In this document: piece by piece, positions 1 through 7,691 of the stretch | How positions within the stretch are numbered: the first letter of the stretch is position 1 | Layout: each line of letters starts with the position of its first letter | Assembly: GCA_963665575.2 (NCBI GenBank) | Contig: CAXXDW010000002.1 | Span: 62,001 to 126,000, forward strand | From: Rariloculus sp963665575 | GTDB lineage: Bacteria; Pseudomonadota; Gammaproteobacteria; Steroidobacterales; Rariloculaceae | Reading direction: 5' to 3' | Length of the DNA: 64,000 nt | Translations under genes and position numbers: made by a program | Notes under the pieces: generated by a model | Seen by the model: the letters and a program-made list of their open reading frames with translations, nothing else | What the model was told of the DNA's origin: nothing | The model's database searches: none

Positions 1-118
1 CGATCGCCGCGTTGCGCTCGATGACGATGACCTGACGCCCGTGCATCGCGAGTTCGCGTGCAACCGCAAGGCCGATCACGCCCGCACCGATTACAATGGC
101 GTCTGTTTTCTCAGTCAC
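1..118 (-). CDS. FAD-dependent oxidoreductase, N-terminal fragment
   Basis: Only the first 39 codons lie in the window; the gene runs off the left edge. It starts with GTG and after five residues shows a Rossmann beta-alpha-beta start with the dinucleotide motif G-A-G-V-I-G, then a second strand ending V-I-E-R, where the acidic residue normally contacts FAD ribose. This is the classic N-terminus of the DAO/GlpD-type flavin oxidoreductases (amino-acid oxidases, 2-hydroxyglutarate oxidase, glycine oxidase). The substrate cannot be told from this fragment. It is transcribed away from the nitroreductase, from which it is separated by a short divergent gap. Confidence 0.75.
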   Translation of the reverse strand, partial: MTEKTDAIVIGAGVIGLAVARELAMHGRQVIVIERNAAI

Positions 119-241
119 GGCTGACGGCGTTCACGGCTTCTCGACGCTATGGTGCGGTCGGAGGATTGTCTTGCCGCAAGTCTGCACAGTCAAGCGAGCA
201 TCAGCCAGAATCTTTTTGTTATCAATAATTTAAGAAAGTAC

Positions 242-826
242 ATGGAAGCAACCAAGCGACAGGCGCAGATGATCGAGCCGGTAGATCTGGCGGCGCTGCT
301 GCGCGGCCGGCGATCCGTCAACTTTTTTCAGCCCGAACCCGTCGGCACAGAGGTGCTGCTAGAGGCGATCGATGTCGCGCGCTGGGCGCCGAATCACCGT
401 CTCACGGAACCATGGCGGTTCTACGTGCTCGGGGACGAGACGGCCGACGCGATCGCCCGTTGCGCGGCGGAACTGGATCGATCGACCAAGGGCGAGCGTG
501 CCGCACAGCTCAGATACGACCGTATGAGCGCCATCCCCGGTAACTTCGTGCTCACGAGCCGGCGCGCCGTCGACGAGATCGTCGACCTTGAGAACTATGC
601 GGCGTGCTGCTGTGCCGTCCAGAACCTCATGCTCTATCTGTGGCAACGCGGTATCGGCGTGAAGTGGACCACCGGCCCCGTCACCCGCGAGCAGGGCTTT
701 TACGACCTCGTCGGCATGGATCCGGAAACCGAACGCCTCGTCGGGCTCTTCTGGTATGGCATACCGAAGGCCGTGCCGACCCAGAAGCGGCGCGCTGTCG
801 ATGAGATCGTTATCCGGAAGCCCTAG
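242..826 (+). CDS. nitroreductase family protein
   Basis: An FMN-dependent NAD(P)H oxidoreductase of the nitroreductase fold, about 194 aa, similar in layout to the YdjA/TdsD-like subgroup. Visible family signatures are an early R-R-S-V-N-F-F segment (phosphate-binding arginines), A-R-W-A-P-N-H (FMN-contacting loop), P-W-R-F, and a C-terminal W-Y-G-I-P-K. The frame is open from an ATG at 149, but the family similarity begins near the ATG at 242, so that start is preferred; ATG 269 is a further alternative. The physiological substrate is unknown. It stands alone between divergent and convergent neighbours. Confidence 0.85.
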   Translation: MEATKRQAQMIEPVDLAALLRGRRSVNFFQPEPVGTEVLLEAIDVARWAPNHRLTEPWRFYVLGDETADAIARCAAELDRSTKGERAAQLRYDRMSAIPGNFVLTSRRAVDEIVDLENYAACCCAVQNLMLYLWQRGIGVKWTTGPVTREQGFYDLVGMDPETERLVGLFWYGIPKAVPTQKRRAVDEIVIRKP

Positions 827-995
827 CAATGCTCGGCAGGATCTGTCTGCTTTCGGCGTCGACCCGGCTCCCGCACGGTGCTCTGTAAGCCGGGTTGCGG
901 TTTTTCGCGGCGCTTGCGGCCCGGCCCACTTATGGCTTGCCACGGAATTTCCGGTCCAGCCGGCAGCCACGCTTGAGGCGCCCAGGTACCGCTCC

Positions 996-1074
996 AGCCC
1001 GCAAATCTCACCAGGGGCCACGTTGATCGCGCAGAATCTTGCGCACAGGCGCGGCTAGGTGAGATTTGCGGGCT
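996..1074. repeat. 17-bp perfect inverted repeat
   Basis: The arms at 996-1012 and 1058-1074 are perfect reverse complements (first arm AGCCCGCAAATCTCACC), separated by 45 bp. The right arm covers the stop codon of the SnoaL-like gene read on the minus strand. The structure sits between two converging genes, so a bidirectional transcription-end hairpin is possible, but there is no T-tract. A small mobile repeat is equally possible. Confidence 0.6.
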
Positions 1075-1684
1075 ACGGCTTCCCCGTCCAGGGCGCTCCC
1101 GCGAGCCAGTTCACGCCGTCCCGATAGAGCTGTTCGACGGCGCGGCCGCGAAGCTCCGGCAAGCCGAGCTTGACCTCGAAGCCGGCCCGTGTCTGCAGAT
1201 AGCCGAGGTGGCGATAGCCCTCCGGAAACCTGCCGAGCAGTTCTGCGTCGAGTTCGAGCGTCGCGGCCGGATCGACCGGATCGAGCCGGTCCTTCTCGTA
1301 GATCGGCTGGCGGCGGACGATGGCCCAGCGGCCCCCGCGTTGCTCGAACAGGTCGTAGAACCGGCCCGTACAGACGGCGTCGACGGCGATACCATCGACT
1401 TCTGCGCGCTGGTTGATCGTCATCTTGGTTTGCGCGACGGCTCTCGACCCGACGATTTCGACGCTCGTCCCGCCAAGGAAGTGGATGATGCTGACGCCGC
1501 GTTCGAAACCGGCCTTGCGCGCCGCGATGAAGTCGGTCGCCGGACCCTGAAACCACGTCGACGACATCCAGGCATCGTCGTGCCAGACTGTCGCGAAACG
1601 TTCCCAGTCGCCGGAATCGCTCCAGACCACCCAGTTTTCGATGACCTCGCGGATCGCGAGCTTGTCGAGGGTATTGGTGTCCAT
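1073..1684 (-). CDS. SnoaL-like / NTF2-fold protein
   Basis: A 203-aa protein with an N-terminal SnoaL-like (NTF2 superfamily) domain: an initial helix pair followed by W-x-x-S-G-D-W-E-R-F-A and W-H-D-D-A-W, typical of the cone-shaped alpha+beta barrel. The family includes polyketide cyclases, ring hydroxylase small subunits and many uncharacterised proteins, so no reaction can be assigned. It is longer than the usual 130-150 aa, with a roughly 60-aa C-terminal extension of unknown role. It is a single gene. Confidence 0.7.
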   Translation of the reverse strand: MDTNTLDKLAIREVIENWVVWSDSGDWERFATVWHDDAWMSSTWFQGPATDFIAARKAGFERGVSIIHFLGGTSVEIVGSRAVAQTKMTINQRAEVDGIAVDAVCTGRFYDLFEQRGGRWAIVRRQPIYEKDRLDPVDPAATLELDAELLGRFPEGYRHLGYLQTRAGFEVKLGLPELRGRAVEQLYRDGVNWLAGAPWTGKP

Positions 1685-1884
1685 GCCGCTTCTCTGGTGT
1701 CCGTGCCGTTTCTCGTCGAAGGGCGCGATTTTACCTGCGAGCCGGTGCCGCAGGAATTCACGGGCGCCATTGCGCTCTCAACGCCCTCGAGGCCGCGGAT
1801 TTGCATGGAACAAACTGCCCCAATGCTTCAGCGCAACCGCGTGAGCACAGCGAACAGGCTGCGAATCCTCCTGGCCGAGCCACA

Positions 1885-2985
1885 TCAGTCGAGCCGCTTC
1901 CTGAAGCGCAGGATCGCCAGAGTCATCGAGACAACAAACACGATCCCGAGGTTGCGCAGCGGTTCGAGCAGATCCGCAAGCTCAGCGCCCTTGAGCACGA
2001 TGCCGCGCACGAGCACGATGAAGTGCGTCAAGGGCAGCACCTGGGCGATGTATTGCGCTGCCGTCGGCATCCCGTCGAACGGGAAGACGAAGCCTGACAG
2101 CAGGATCGACGGCATCATCACGAAGAAGGTGAGCTGAAACGCCTGAAACTGGATTTTCGCAATCGTCGAAATCAGCAGCCCGAGCCCGAGCGTCGCGGCG
2201 ATATAGACCGACGAGGCGAGATAGAGGTCACTGAGCGTGCCCCGGATCGGCACATCGAACACCGCGACGCCGACGACCAGGATCAGCGTCACCTGGATGA
2301 GCCCGATCGCGATGTACGGCAGGATCTTGCCGGCCATGAGTTCGGTCGTGCGCACGGGCGTCGTGATGAGGAGCTCGAGGTTGCCGCGCTCGCGTTCGCG
2401 CACTATGGCGACGGCCGTGAAGAGCACCATCGTAAACGTCAGGATTACGCCGATGAGCCCCGGCACGATCATGACGGCGGAGCGCTGTTCGGGATTGAAG
2501 AAGGCCCGCGCGGAGAGCAGCGTCCGTGGCGGCGGTGCGGCGACCTGCGGGCGCGCGTCAAGCGGCATGGCGACGATCCCGGCGGCGATACCCGCGATGA
2601 GGGGGTCGGTGCCGTCGACGAGAAGCTGGCCGGCCGCCCGGTTCGGATCGGCGAGCCGGCGTTCGAGATCGCTCGGAATGTGCAGCCCCACGACGATCTC
2701 GTTGCGCTGCATTGCTTCCTCGAGCGCCTCGACGGACTCCTCCCGGGAGACGACATCGACGACCTGGGTCGCGGCGAGGTCGGCGACGAGCTTGCGGGAA
2801 AGTTGCGAGCCCGCCTCGTCGACGACGCCCATCCTGAGATTCCTGACGTCGAGGTTGATCGCGAAGCCAAAGAGCATGATCAGGATCAGCGGAACCCCGA
2901 GGACCATGCCGAAGGTCAGACGGTCACGGGCAAGCTGCCGGACTTCCTTTCCGGCGACGGCGAAGATTCGCTGGAGCACGCGCAT
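1885..2985 (-). CDS. ABC-2 type transporter permease
   Basis: A 366-aa inner-membrane permease of the ABC-2 family (YhhJ/YbhS/YbhR type). An N-terminal membrane anchor after K-E-V-R-Q-L is followed by a periplasmic region of roughly 130 residues and then about five C-terminal membrane segments. The conserved R-E-R-E-R-G-N-L-E-L-L-I-T-T-P-V motif between membrane helices is diagnostic. It is the last gene of the TetR-HlyD-ATPase-permease operon, about 30 bp after the ATPase gene. With only one permease gene in view, the transporter would work as a homodimer or with a partner elsewhere. The likely role is efflux of a hydrophobic compound or drug. Confidence 0.9.
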   Translation of the reverse strand: MRVLQRIFAVAGKEVRQLARDRLTFGMVLGVPLILIMLFGFAINLDVRNLRMGVVDEAGSQLSRKLVADLAATQVVDVVSREESVEALEEAMQRNEIVVGLHIPSDLERRLADPNRAAGQLLVDGTDPLIAGIAAGIVAMPLDARPQVAAPPPRTLLSARAFFNPEQRSAVMIVPGLIGVILTFTMVLFTAVAIVRERERGNLELLITTPVRTTELMAGKILPYIAIGLIQVTLILVVGVAVFDVPIRGTLSDLYLASSVYIAATLGLGLLISTIAKIQFQAFQLTFFVMMPSILLSGFVFPFDGMPTAAQYIAQVLPLTHFIVLVRGIVLKGAELADLLEPLRNLGIVFVVSMTLAILRFRKRLD

Positions 2986-3014
2986 CTCAGGGCACCCGTT
3001 GCGTCACGCGCATA

Positions 3015-4154
3015 TCAATCGCCCTCCGTCGATGCGACGAACACGTCCTCGAGCCCGGGCCGCGTTACTGCGATGGAGGCGCCGCTGCCCGCAACCGCGG
3101 CACTGACGCGTTCGGCGGCCTCGGGGTCGCCGGGGTCGAGCAGCACGCGCAGTCGGTTGCCGAGCTGCGCCACGCTGCGCGCGATCCCGAGTTCAGCGAT
3201 GCGCTCCCTGAGCCGCCCGAGCCGCTCGCCCTCGACCTCGAGCACCGTATGCGCGAGGTTTCCGATCAGCGTCTTGGGCTCGCCCTCGGCGACGAGCTTG
3301 CCGCGATCGAGAATCGCGAGCTGATGGCAGCGCTCGGCTTCCTCCATGTAGTGCGTGGAAACGAGGATCGTCACGTCCTGCTCGATGAGCTTGAACAGGT
3401 TGTCCCAGAAGCTGCGCCGCGTGCGCGGATCGACGGCGCTCGTCGGTTCGTCAAGCAGCAGAATGGGCGGCTCGTGCAGCACCGCGGCCGCGAGCGCGAG
3501 CCTTTGGCGCTCGCCGCCGCTGAGGTTCTCGGGGCGGCGGCGCGCCAGGCGCTCGAGGTCGTAGGTCTGCAGGCTCTCGGCGATGCGCTCGCGGCGCCTG
3601 CGGCGGGACAATCCCCGGACCTTGCCGAGAAAGTCGAGGTTCTCGCGTACCGAAAGATCGCGATACAGCGAGAACTGCTGTGTCATGTAGCCGATCAGCG
3701 GGCGGACCGTCTCCACTTCGCGCGGGATGTTGTGACCGAGCACGCGGACCTCGCCCTCTGTGGGAGTGAGCAGGCCGCAGAGCATCCGGAAGGTCGTCGA
3801 CTTGCCGCAACCGTTCGGGCCGAGGAAGCCGTAGATTTTCGCGCGCGGGATTTCGAGGTCGATCGCATCGACGGCGACTGTGCGGCCGAAACGGCGCGTC
3901 AGGCCGGTGGCGACGATCGCAGGGTCGCGGGTGCTGCCGGTGCTGCTGGCGTTTCCGCTTCCATCGCCGCTGCCGCTGGCGGCGTTGCCGTTGCCGTTGC
4001 TGCTGGCTGCGCTGCTGCCGTCGCCATTGCCTCCGGTGCTGCCGGCTGCGCTGCTGCTGCCGTCGCTACCGCTCCCGGTGTTGCCCGTGCCGGGGCCGCT
4101 GCTCACGCCGCGCGTGGCATCCGTGACGTTCGCGGCGTCCATCATGGCGCTCAC
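3015..4154 (-). CDS. ABC transporter ATP-binding protein with Gly/Ser-rich N-terminal extension
   Basis: The ATPase of the export operon, 379 aa. From about residue 77 onward it is a standard CcmA/YbhF-type nucleotide-binding domain: Walker A G-P-N-G-C-G-K-S-T at 112-120, a Q-Q Q-loop, signature L-S-G-G-E-R-Q-R, Walker B I-L-L-L-D-E-P-T, and H-loop S-T-H. The first roughly 75 residues are almost only Gly, Ser, Asn, Ala, Asp and Thr, which is not part of the family and looks like repeat expansion or a flexible tether. An internal start after this stretch is not obvious. The start overlaps the HlyD stop by 4 bp (ATGA), indicating translational coupling. Confidence 0.92.
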   Translation of the reverse strand: MSAMMDAANVTDATRGVSSGPGTGNTGSGSDGSSSAAGSTGGNGDGSSAASSNGNGNAASGSGDGSGNASSTGSTRDPAIVATGLTRRFGRTVAVDAIDLEIPRAKIYGFLGPNGCGKSTTFRMLCGLLTPTEGEVRVLGHNIPREVETVRPLIGYMTQQFSLYRDLSVRENLDFLGKVRGLSRRRRRERIAESLQTYDLERLARRRPENLSGGERQRLALAAAVLHEPPILLLDEPTSAVDPRTRRSFWDNLFKLIEQDVTILVSTHYMEEAERCHQLAILDRGKLVAEGEPKTLIGNLAHTVLEVEGERLGRLRERIAELGIARSVAQLGNRLRVLLDPGDPEAAERVSAAVAGSGASIAVTRPGLEDVFVASTEGD

Positions 4155-5146
4155 TCGCCAGCCGGCCTGATCGACGGAAAATCGACCTCGACGGGCACGC
4201 CGGTCGGCAGCGTCTGCGCGCGGTCCTCGGTCAGGACGACTTCCGCGGGATAGCTGAGGCGGCTACGGTCGCGCTGCGTCAACGAATAATAGGGAGTGAA
4301 CGCGGCATCGGCCGCCACGAAGCGCACCTCGCCCTCGAACGGTTGCGCGATGCCGTCGGCGCGGATCAGCGCGCGCAGCCCCGGCGTGATCCGCGCGCGG
4401 ATCGGCTCCGGCACGTAGACCCGTGCATACGGCGCGGAATCGGCGAGCAGCACCGCGACCGTCGCGCCTCTCGGCGGCCGCTCGCCGAGTTCATAGGGCA
4501 ACGTCTCGACGATGCCGCCTCGCGGCGCCTTCAGTTCGAGACGCGCCGCCGAGATTTCTGCCTCGGCGAGCAACGCTTCGGCCTCGGCGAGCGCGGCCCG
4601 CGCCTGGCCGAGTTCCTCTGCCGTCGTGCCCTCGAGCAACTCGTCGAGCAGCGCCGTCGCTCGCTCGAATTCCGCCTCGGCGAGTTCGCGCCGGGAATAG
4701 GCGCGGTCGAGGTCCGAAGGGCTCGCGAGGTCCCGTTCCAGAAGCGATTGCACCCGCTCGTGCTCGCGCTGCTGGCTGGCGAGGTCCTCGCGGGCGCCGT
4801 CGACGCGCGCGCGGGCTTCGAGGATGCGCTCCTGCCGAGGCCCCCGAACGAGTTCGGCGACGCGTTGCTCGGCGCGGTCGCGATTCGCCCGCGCTCGCGC
4901 GATGCGCGTCGCGTGCACGGCCGGGTCGAGGTTCAGCACCGCATCGCCCGCAATGACCGCGTCGCCTTCCGTCACGAAGATGTCGACGATCGGTTCATTG
5001 GCTTCGGCGACGAGTTCGATTCGGTCGCGTTCGAGCGTGCCGACGATGGGCAGCGGCGTTTCCGCCTGCTCGCAGGCGGCGAGCGCGAGCGCGAACGTTG
5101 CGCAGACGATCAGCGTGGAGGAACGCACAGATGACTCAGGCCGCAT
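4151..5146 (-). CDS. HlyD-family membrane fusion lipoprotein
   Basis: The periplasmic adaptor of the ABC exporter, about 331 aa. The start at 5146 is chosen because it gives a lipoprotein signal peptide (charged start, hydrophobic stretch, lipobox L-A-A-C near residue 24); the open frame upstream of it lies inside the TetR gene. A first lipoyl half, a long alpha-helical hairpin rich in Arg/Glu/Ala heptads, and a second lipoyl half (L-K-A-P-R-G-G-I-V) followed by a beta-barrel region match YbhG/HlyD adaptors. It overlaps the TetR gene by about 11 bp upstream and the ATPase by 4 bp downstream. It probably links the inner-membrane pump to a TolC-like channel encoded elsewhere. Confidence 0.9.
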   Translation of the reverse strand: MRPESSVRSSTLIVCATFALALAACEQAETPLPIVGTLERDRIELVAEANEPIVDIFVTEGDAVIAGDAVLNLDPAVHATRIARARANRDRAEQRVAELVRGPRQERILEARARVDGAREDLASQQREHERVQSLLERDLASPSDLDRAYSRRELAEAEFERATALLDELLEGTTAEELGQARAALAEAEALLAEAEISAARLELKAPRGGIVETLPYELGERPPRGATVAVLLADSAPYARVYVPEPIRARITPGLRALIRADGIAQPFEGEVRFVAADAAFTPYYSLTQRDRSRLSYPAEVVLTEDRAQTLPTGVPVEVDFPSIRPAGE

Positions 5147-5795
5147 GATCGACTCCAGCGCCGCGATGGAACATCGCCGATGTGTGTTCGACGAATGCCG
5201 CGACAAGCGCCTCGTCAAGTTCGACCCCAAGCACGCGCTTGAGCAGCGGCTTGGCGAGGAACGGAAAGATCGCGAGACTCACCAGCGAAATCGTCGTGAG
5301 CCTCGGATCGAGTTCGGGGCGCAGATCCCCGCTGGCCTGCCTTCGCGCCACGAGTTCGCGCACCACCGGCGCAACGCCCGTCGAGATCCGCTCAGCGGCG
5401 CGATCCTGCAGGCGGCCGCCCTCGGGCAGCACGTGCTGCAGCATCATCTTCGGCAGCCAGGGATTGGCCGCCATCGAGCGTATGTAGAGGCCCAGGACGC
5501 GCTCGAGTCCGACCTCGCCACCGTCCGTCGACTGCGTACCGAGTTCATCGACGATCAGCGCGATTGCCTCGTCGAACGCCGTCTCGAGCAGCCCGGCCTT
5601 GCCCCCGAAGTGGTAGCGAATCATCGCCGGATTGACGCCCGCCGCGTTGGCAATGCGCTTGGTTGAGACTTCGTCGTACGCGTATTTGGAGAACAGCTCC
5701 CGCGCCGCGTCGATCAACGCCTGGCGGGAATCGAAACCGCCGTCCGAGGACGGCCGTCCCGGTTTGCGGTTTGTCTGCGCATGCCCCGTTTGCAT
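5136..5795 (-). CDS. TetR-family regulator (CecR-like)
   Basis: A 219-aa repressor. The N-terminal TetR helix-turn-helix is clear (A-A-R-E-L-F-S-K-Y-A-Y-D-E-V-S-T-K-R-I-A, then N-P-A-M-I-R-Y-H-F-G-G-K), with a C-terminal CecR/YbiH-like ligand domain. It is the first gene of an operon with HlyD, ATPase and permease genes, the same arrangement as E. coli cecR-ybhGFSR, so it probably represses its own drug-efflux operon. The start codon lies 12 bp from a palindromic AT-rich operator, which fits autoregulation. Confidence 0.9.
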   Translation of the reverse strand: MQTGHAQTNRKPGRPSSDGGFDSRQALIDAARELFSKYAYDEVSTKRIANAAGVNPAMIRYHFGGKAGLLETAFDEAIALIVDELGTQSTDGGEVGLERVLGLYIRSMAANPWLPKMMLQHVLPEGGRLQDRAAERISTGVAPVVRELVARRQASGDLRPELDPRLTTISLVSLAIFPFLAKPLLKRVLGVELDEALVAAFVEHTSAMFHRGAGVDHAA

Positions 5796-5806
5796 GGAGC
5801 AGGATA

Positions 5807-5826
5807 TTAATTAACTGATTAATTAA
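5807..5826. promoter_or_regulatory. palindromic operator upstream of TetR operon
   Basis: Two TTAATTAA octamers (each itself a palindrome) flank a CTGA spacer, immediately upstream of the TetR start. The pure A/T composition stands out sharply in a GC-rich region. Its size, symmetry and position fit a TetR-family operator that would block transcription of the efflux operon. No clear Shine-Dalgarno precedes the TetR start. Confidence 0.65.
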
Positions 5827-5958
5827 ATACAAGCGCCGAACGGACCCGCCCTCGACCCCTGCGCATCGGAGGCTTCACGGCCGAAGCCGACCCGCAGCCG
5901 CTTGCACGGCGCAGCCGCCGGACGCGATGCTCGTTTCACCGAACCGTCCGGCGAGCGT

Positions 5959-6309
5959 CTAGCCAATCAGGCTTTCGTAGGGAATCTTCAGCCCGCGATG
6001 CAACCGTTTGATCATCGGCAGCGTCAGGCTTCGCTTTCGGTTGAGCACTTCGGACACGCGGCCGCTCGCGCCTATGTACGGCTCCAGGTCCTTTCGGCTC
6101 AAGCCATTCTGTTCCATGAGAAGGCTGATCGCTTCAATCGGGTCTGATGGCGGAATCGGGAAATGCTCGTCTTCGTATTTCTCGACGAGCATCATCAACA
6201 CGTCCAGCTCGTCGCCTCGCGGCGTTCCCGGTTTCGCGCCCCACAGTTCATCGATGCGCTCAAGCGCCCGGTCGAGCTCGCGGTCGTTTCTGATTGGCTT
6301 GAGTTTCAT
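5959..6309 (-). CDS. HigA-type antitoxin (orphan)
   Basis: A 116-aa protein matching the COG5499 HigA antitoxins: an N-terminal toxin-binding helical part (R-N-D-R-E-L-D-R-A-L-E-R-I-D-E-L) and a C-terminal XRE helix-turn-helix (G-L-S-R-K-D-L-E-P-Y-I-G ... V-S-E-V-L-N-R-K-R). HigB toxins normally precede higA directly, but the 146 bp upstream holds no HigB-like frame, so the toxin appears lost or unlinked. It may persist as a regulator. Confidence 0.8.
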   Translation of the reverse strand: MKLKPIRNDRELDRALERIDELWGAKPGTPRGDELDVLMMLVEKYEDEHFPIPPSDPIEAISLLMEQNGLSRKDLEPYIGASGRVSEVLNRKRSLTLPMIKRLHRGLKIPYESLIG

Positions 6310-6455
6310 CGTTGATCTCAGATGTGTTCGATTTGCTTTATAGCGTCCGAGCCGCTCGTCTGAAACCTGTCACGCTGCAAAGTTCGCCGATCGCTTTCCC
6401 AATTTGGCACGGGATCGTAGCATCGCGCCGCCAAGTGCGGCTCTCTTGTGGCGGG

Positions 6456-7511
6456 TCAAGCTTCGCGTATTGACCGAGCAAGCAGACCCGTGGCCAAACG
6501 CTGGCCCATGGCCGTCACGGCCGGGATTGCCGAAAGATGTTGAACGGTGGCCAGTTCACTGTCGATTTCTTCGACTCTTCGTTCGGCGAAGGCCGAATCT
6601 TGAACGGCATTGCTAGCGATATGGCTCCAGAAATAGCGCAGATTTCCGAACACGTACACGCCGTGCAGGAGCCCGTGCGCGGTCCGCGGTTCGTTTTTCC
6701 ACGGTGAGAAGAAACGCGCTTCGTCCTGACTTGCGACGACCAGCGGCTCGACGGTCTCCACGAGCGAGAGCTGCAGGTGGAGCGCCTCGTGCACGATGTT
6801 TTCCGCCAAGCGTTCGACCCGATGCTGTGCCGTTGCCGGAGGGCAGGACACGAAGATCGAAAAGGGTAACGACGGCTCGCTGGAGCTCACATCGACATCG
6901 ACGTTGGGAGGGACAAGTGCATGGACTGATCGGCAAAGTCCAGCGACGGTTCCGAGCAGCGGAGGAACCTTGGCAATGAGATTCAGTGCGTTGGCGAGTA
7001 CGCGTTGGAACGCTGTCTCGATCATGTACTCTTCGGAAGCGAGTTCCAGCCCGGCGGTCCGCAACCCGTCAGCCACCGCGTCAGGCAGCAGTTCGATCTG
7101 CATCCCGGAGTCGATTTTCAGTTCGCCGAACTCCATGGTACGTATCACGACGGGATCCAGATCGCCGAGGAATCGGGCAGTGGAGTACTTGCGCCAAGCC
7201 GACGCTCCGTCAGGCGCCTGTCGCCTCAAACCGGCTGGCGCCTGTCCCGTCCAGCCACAAGGATCGTCAATGAACTCGATCATCCCGACGCCCGCTCCCA
7301 ACAACCGGGTGTAAGCGACGCTGAAATGCTGTCCCCGGTAAATGTTGCTGCCAGCGTTCGGTAATGCCGCCAATCGTGGGATCTTGCGGTGAAAGCGCGC
7401 TTGCCGGTGGCGCTGGTCGGCATGATGATCGTTTCGGTGCACAACCAGGTGTTCATGTCTGTGTGGGCGAACGGCAACCGCCACGGGCGCTTTGATGACA
7501 GGATACTCCAT
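6456..7511 (-). CDS. aKG-HExxH-type putative peptide beta-hydroxylase
   Basis: A protein of up to 351 aa with H-E-A-L-H at about residues 241-245 (N-I-V-H-E-A-L-H-L-Q-L) and a downstream F-S-P-W-K-N-E-P-R ... L-L-H-G-V-Y-V-F block. This is the hallmark of the HExxH RiPP-modification family, whose studied members are Fe(II)/alpha-ketoglutarate peptide hydroxylases associated with cyclophane-forming radical SAM maturases. The HExxH histidines plus a histidine near 279 or 283 are the likely metal ligands. The first roughly 40 residues are His/Arg-rich and atypical, so the true start may be internal. It lies on the same strand as the yhhABC-like operon but is separated from it by two opposite-strand genes. 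Confidence 0.75.
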   Translation of the reverse strand: MEYPVIKAPVAVAVRPHRHEHLVVHRNDHHADQRHRQARFHRKIPRLAALPNAGSNIYRGQHFSVAYTRLLGAGVGMIEFIDDPCGWTGQAPAGLRRQAPDGASAWRKYSTARFLGDLDPVVIRTMEFGELKIDSGMQIELLPDAVADGLRTAGLELASEEYMIETAFQRVLANALNLIAKVPPLLGTVAGLCRSVHALVPPNVDVDVSSSEPSLPFSIFVSCPPATAQHRVERLAENIVHEALHLQLSLVETVEPLVVASQDEARFFSPWKNEPRTAHGLLHGVYVFGNLRYFWSHIASNAVQDSAFAERRVEEIDSELATVQHLSAIPAVTAMGQRLATGLLARSIREA

Positions 7512-7691
7512 GGGCGCCGCTCCGGGACTGACGGGCGGCGCCGAGCGCGTGCAGCGACTGCGGGAGCAAGAAGCGTGGTCCGGAATTGTCCAGGGCGCGA
7601 TTCGGCCAGGGGTCGGCGGTCAAGAGGTATCATGAGCAGTAGACCGAATGGCGAGTTGTTTCGAACCCGCGGTGCGCGAGGTGCCAACCCC

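Noticed and set aside
6310..6455. A HigB toxin upstream of higA
   Set aside because: The 146-bp gap in all three minus-strand frames shows no RelE/HigB strand pattern or start with ribosome site.
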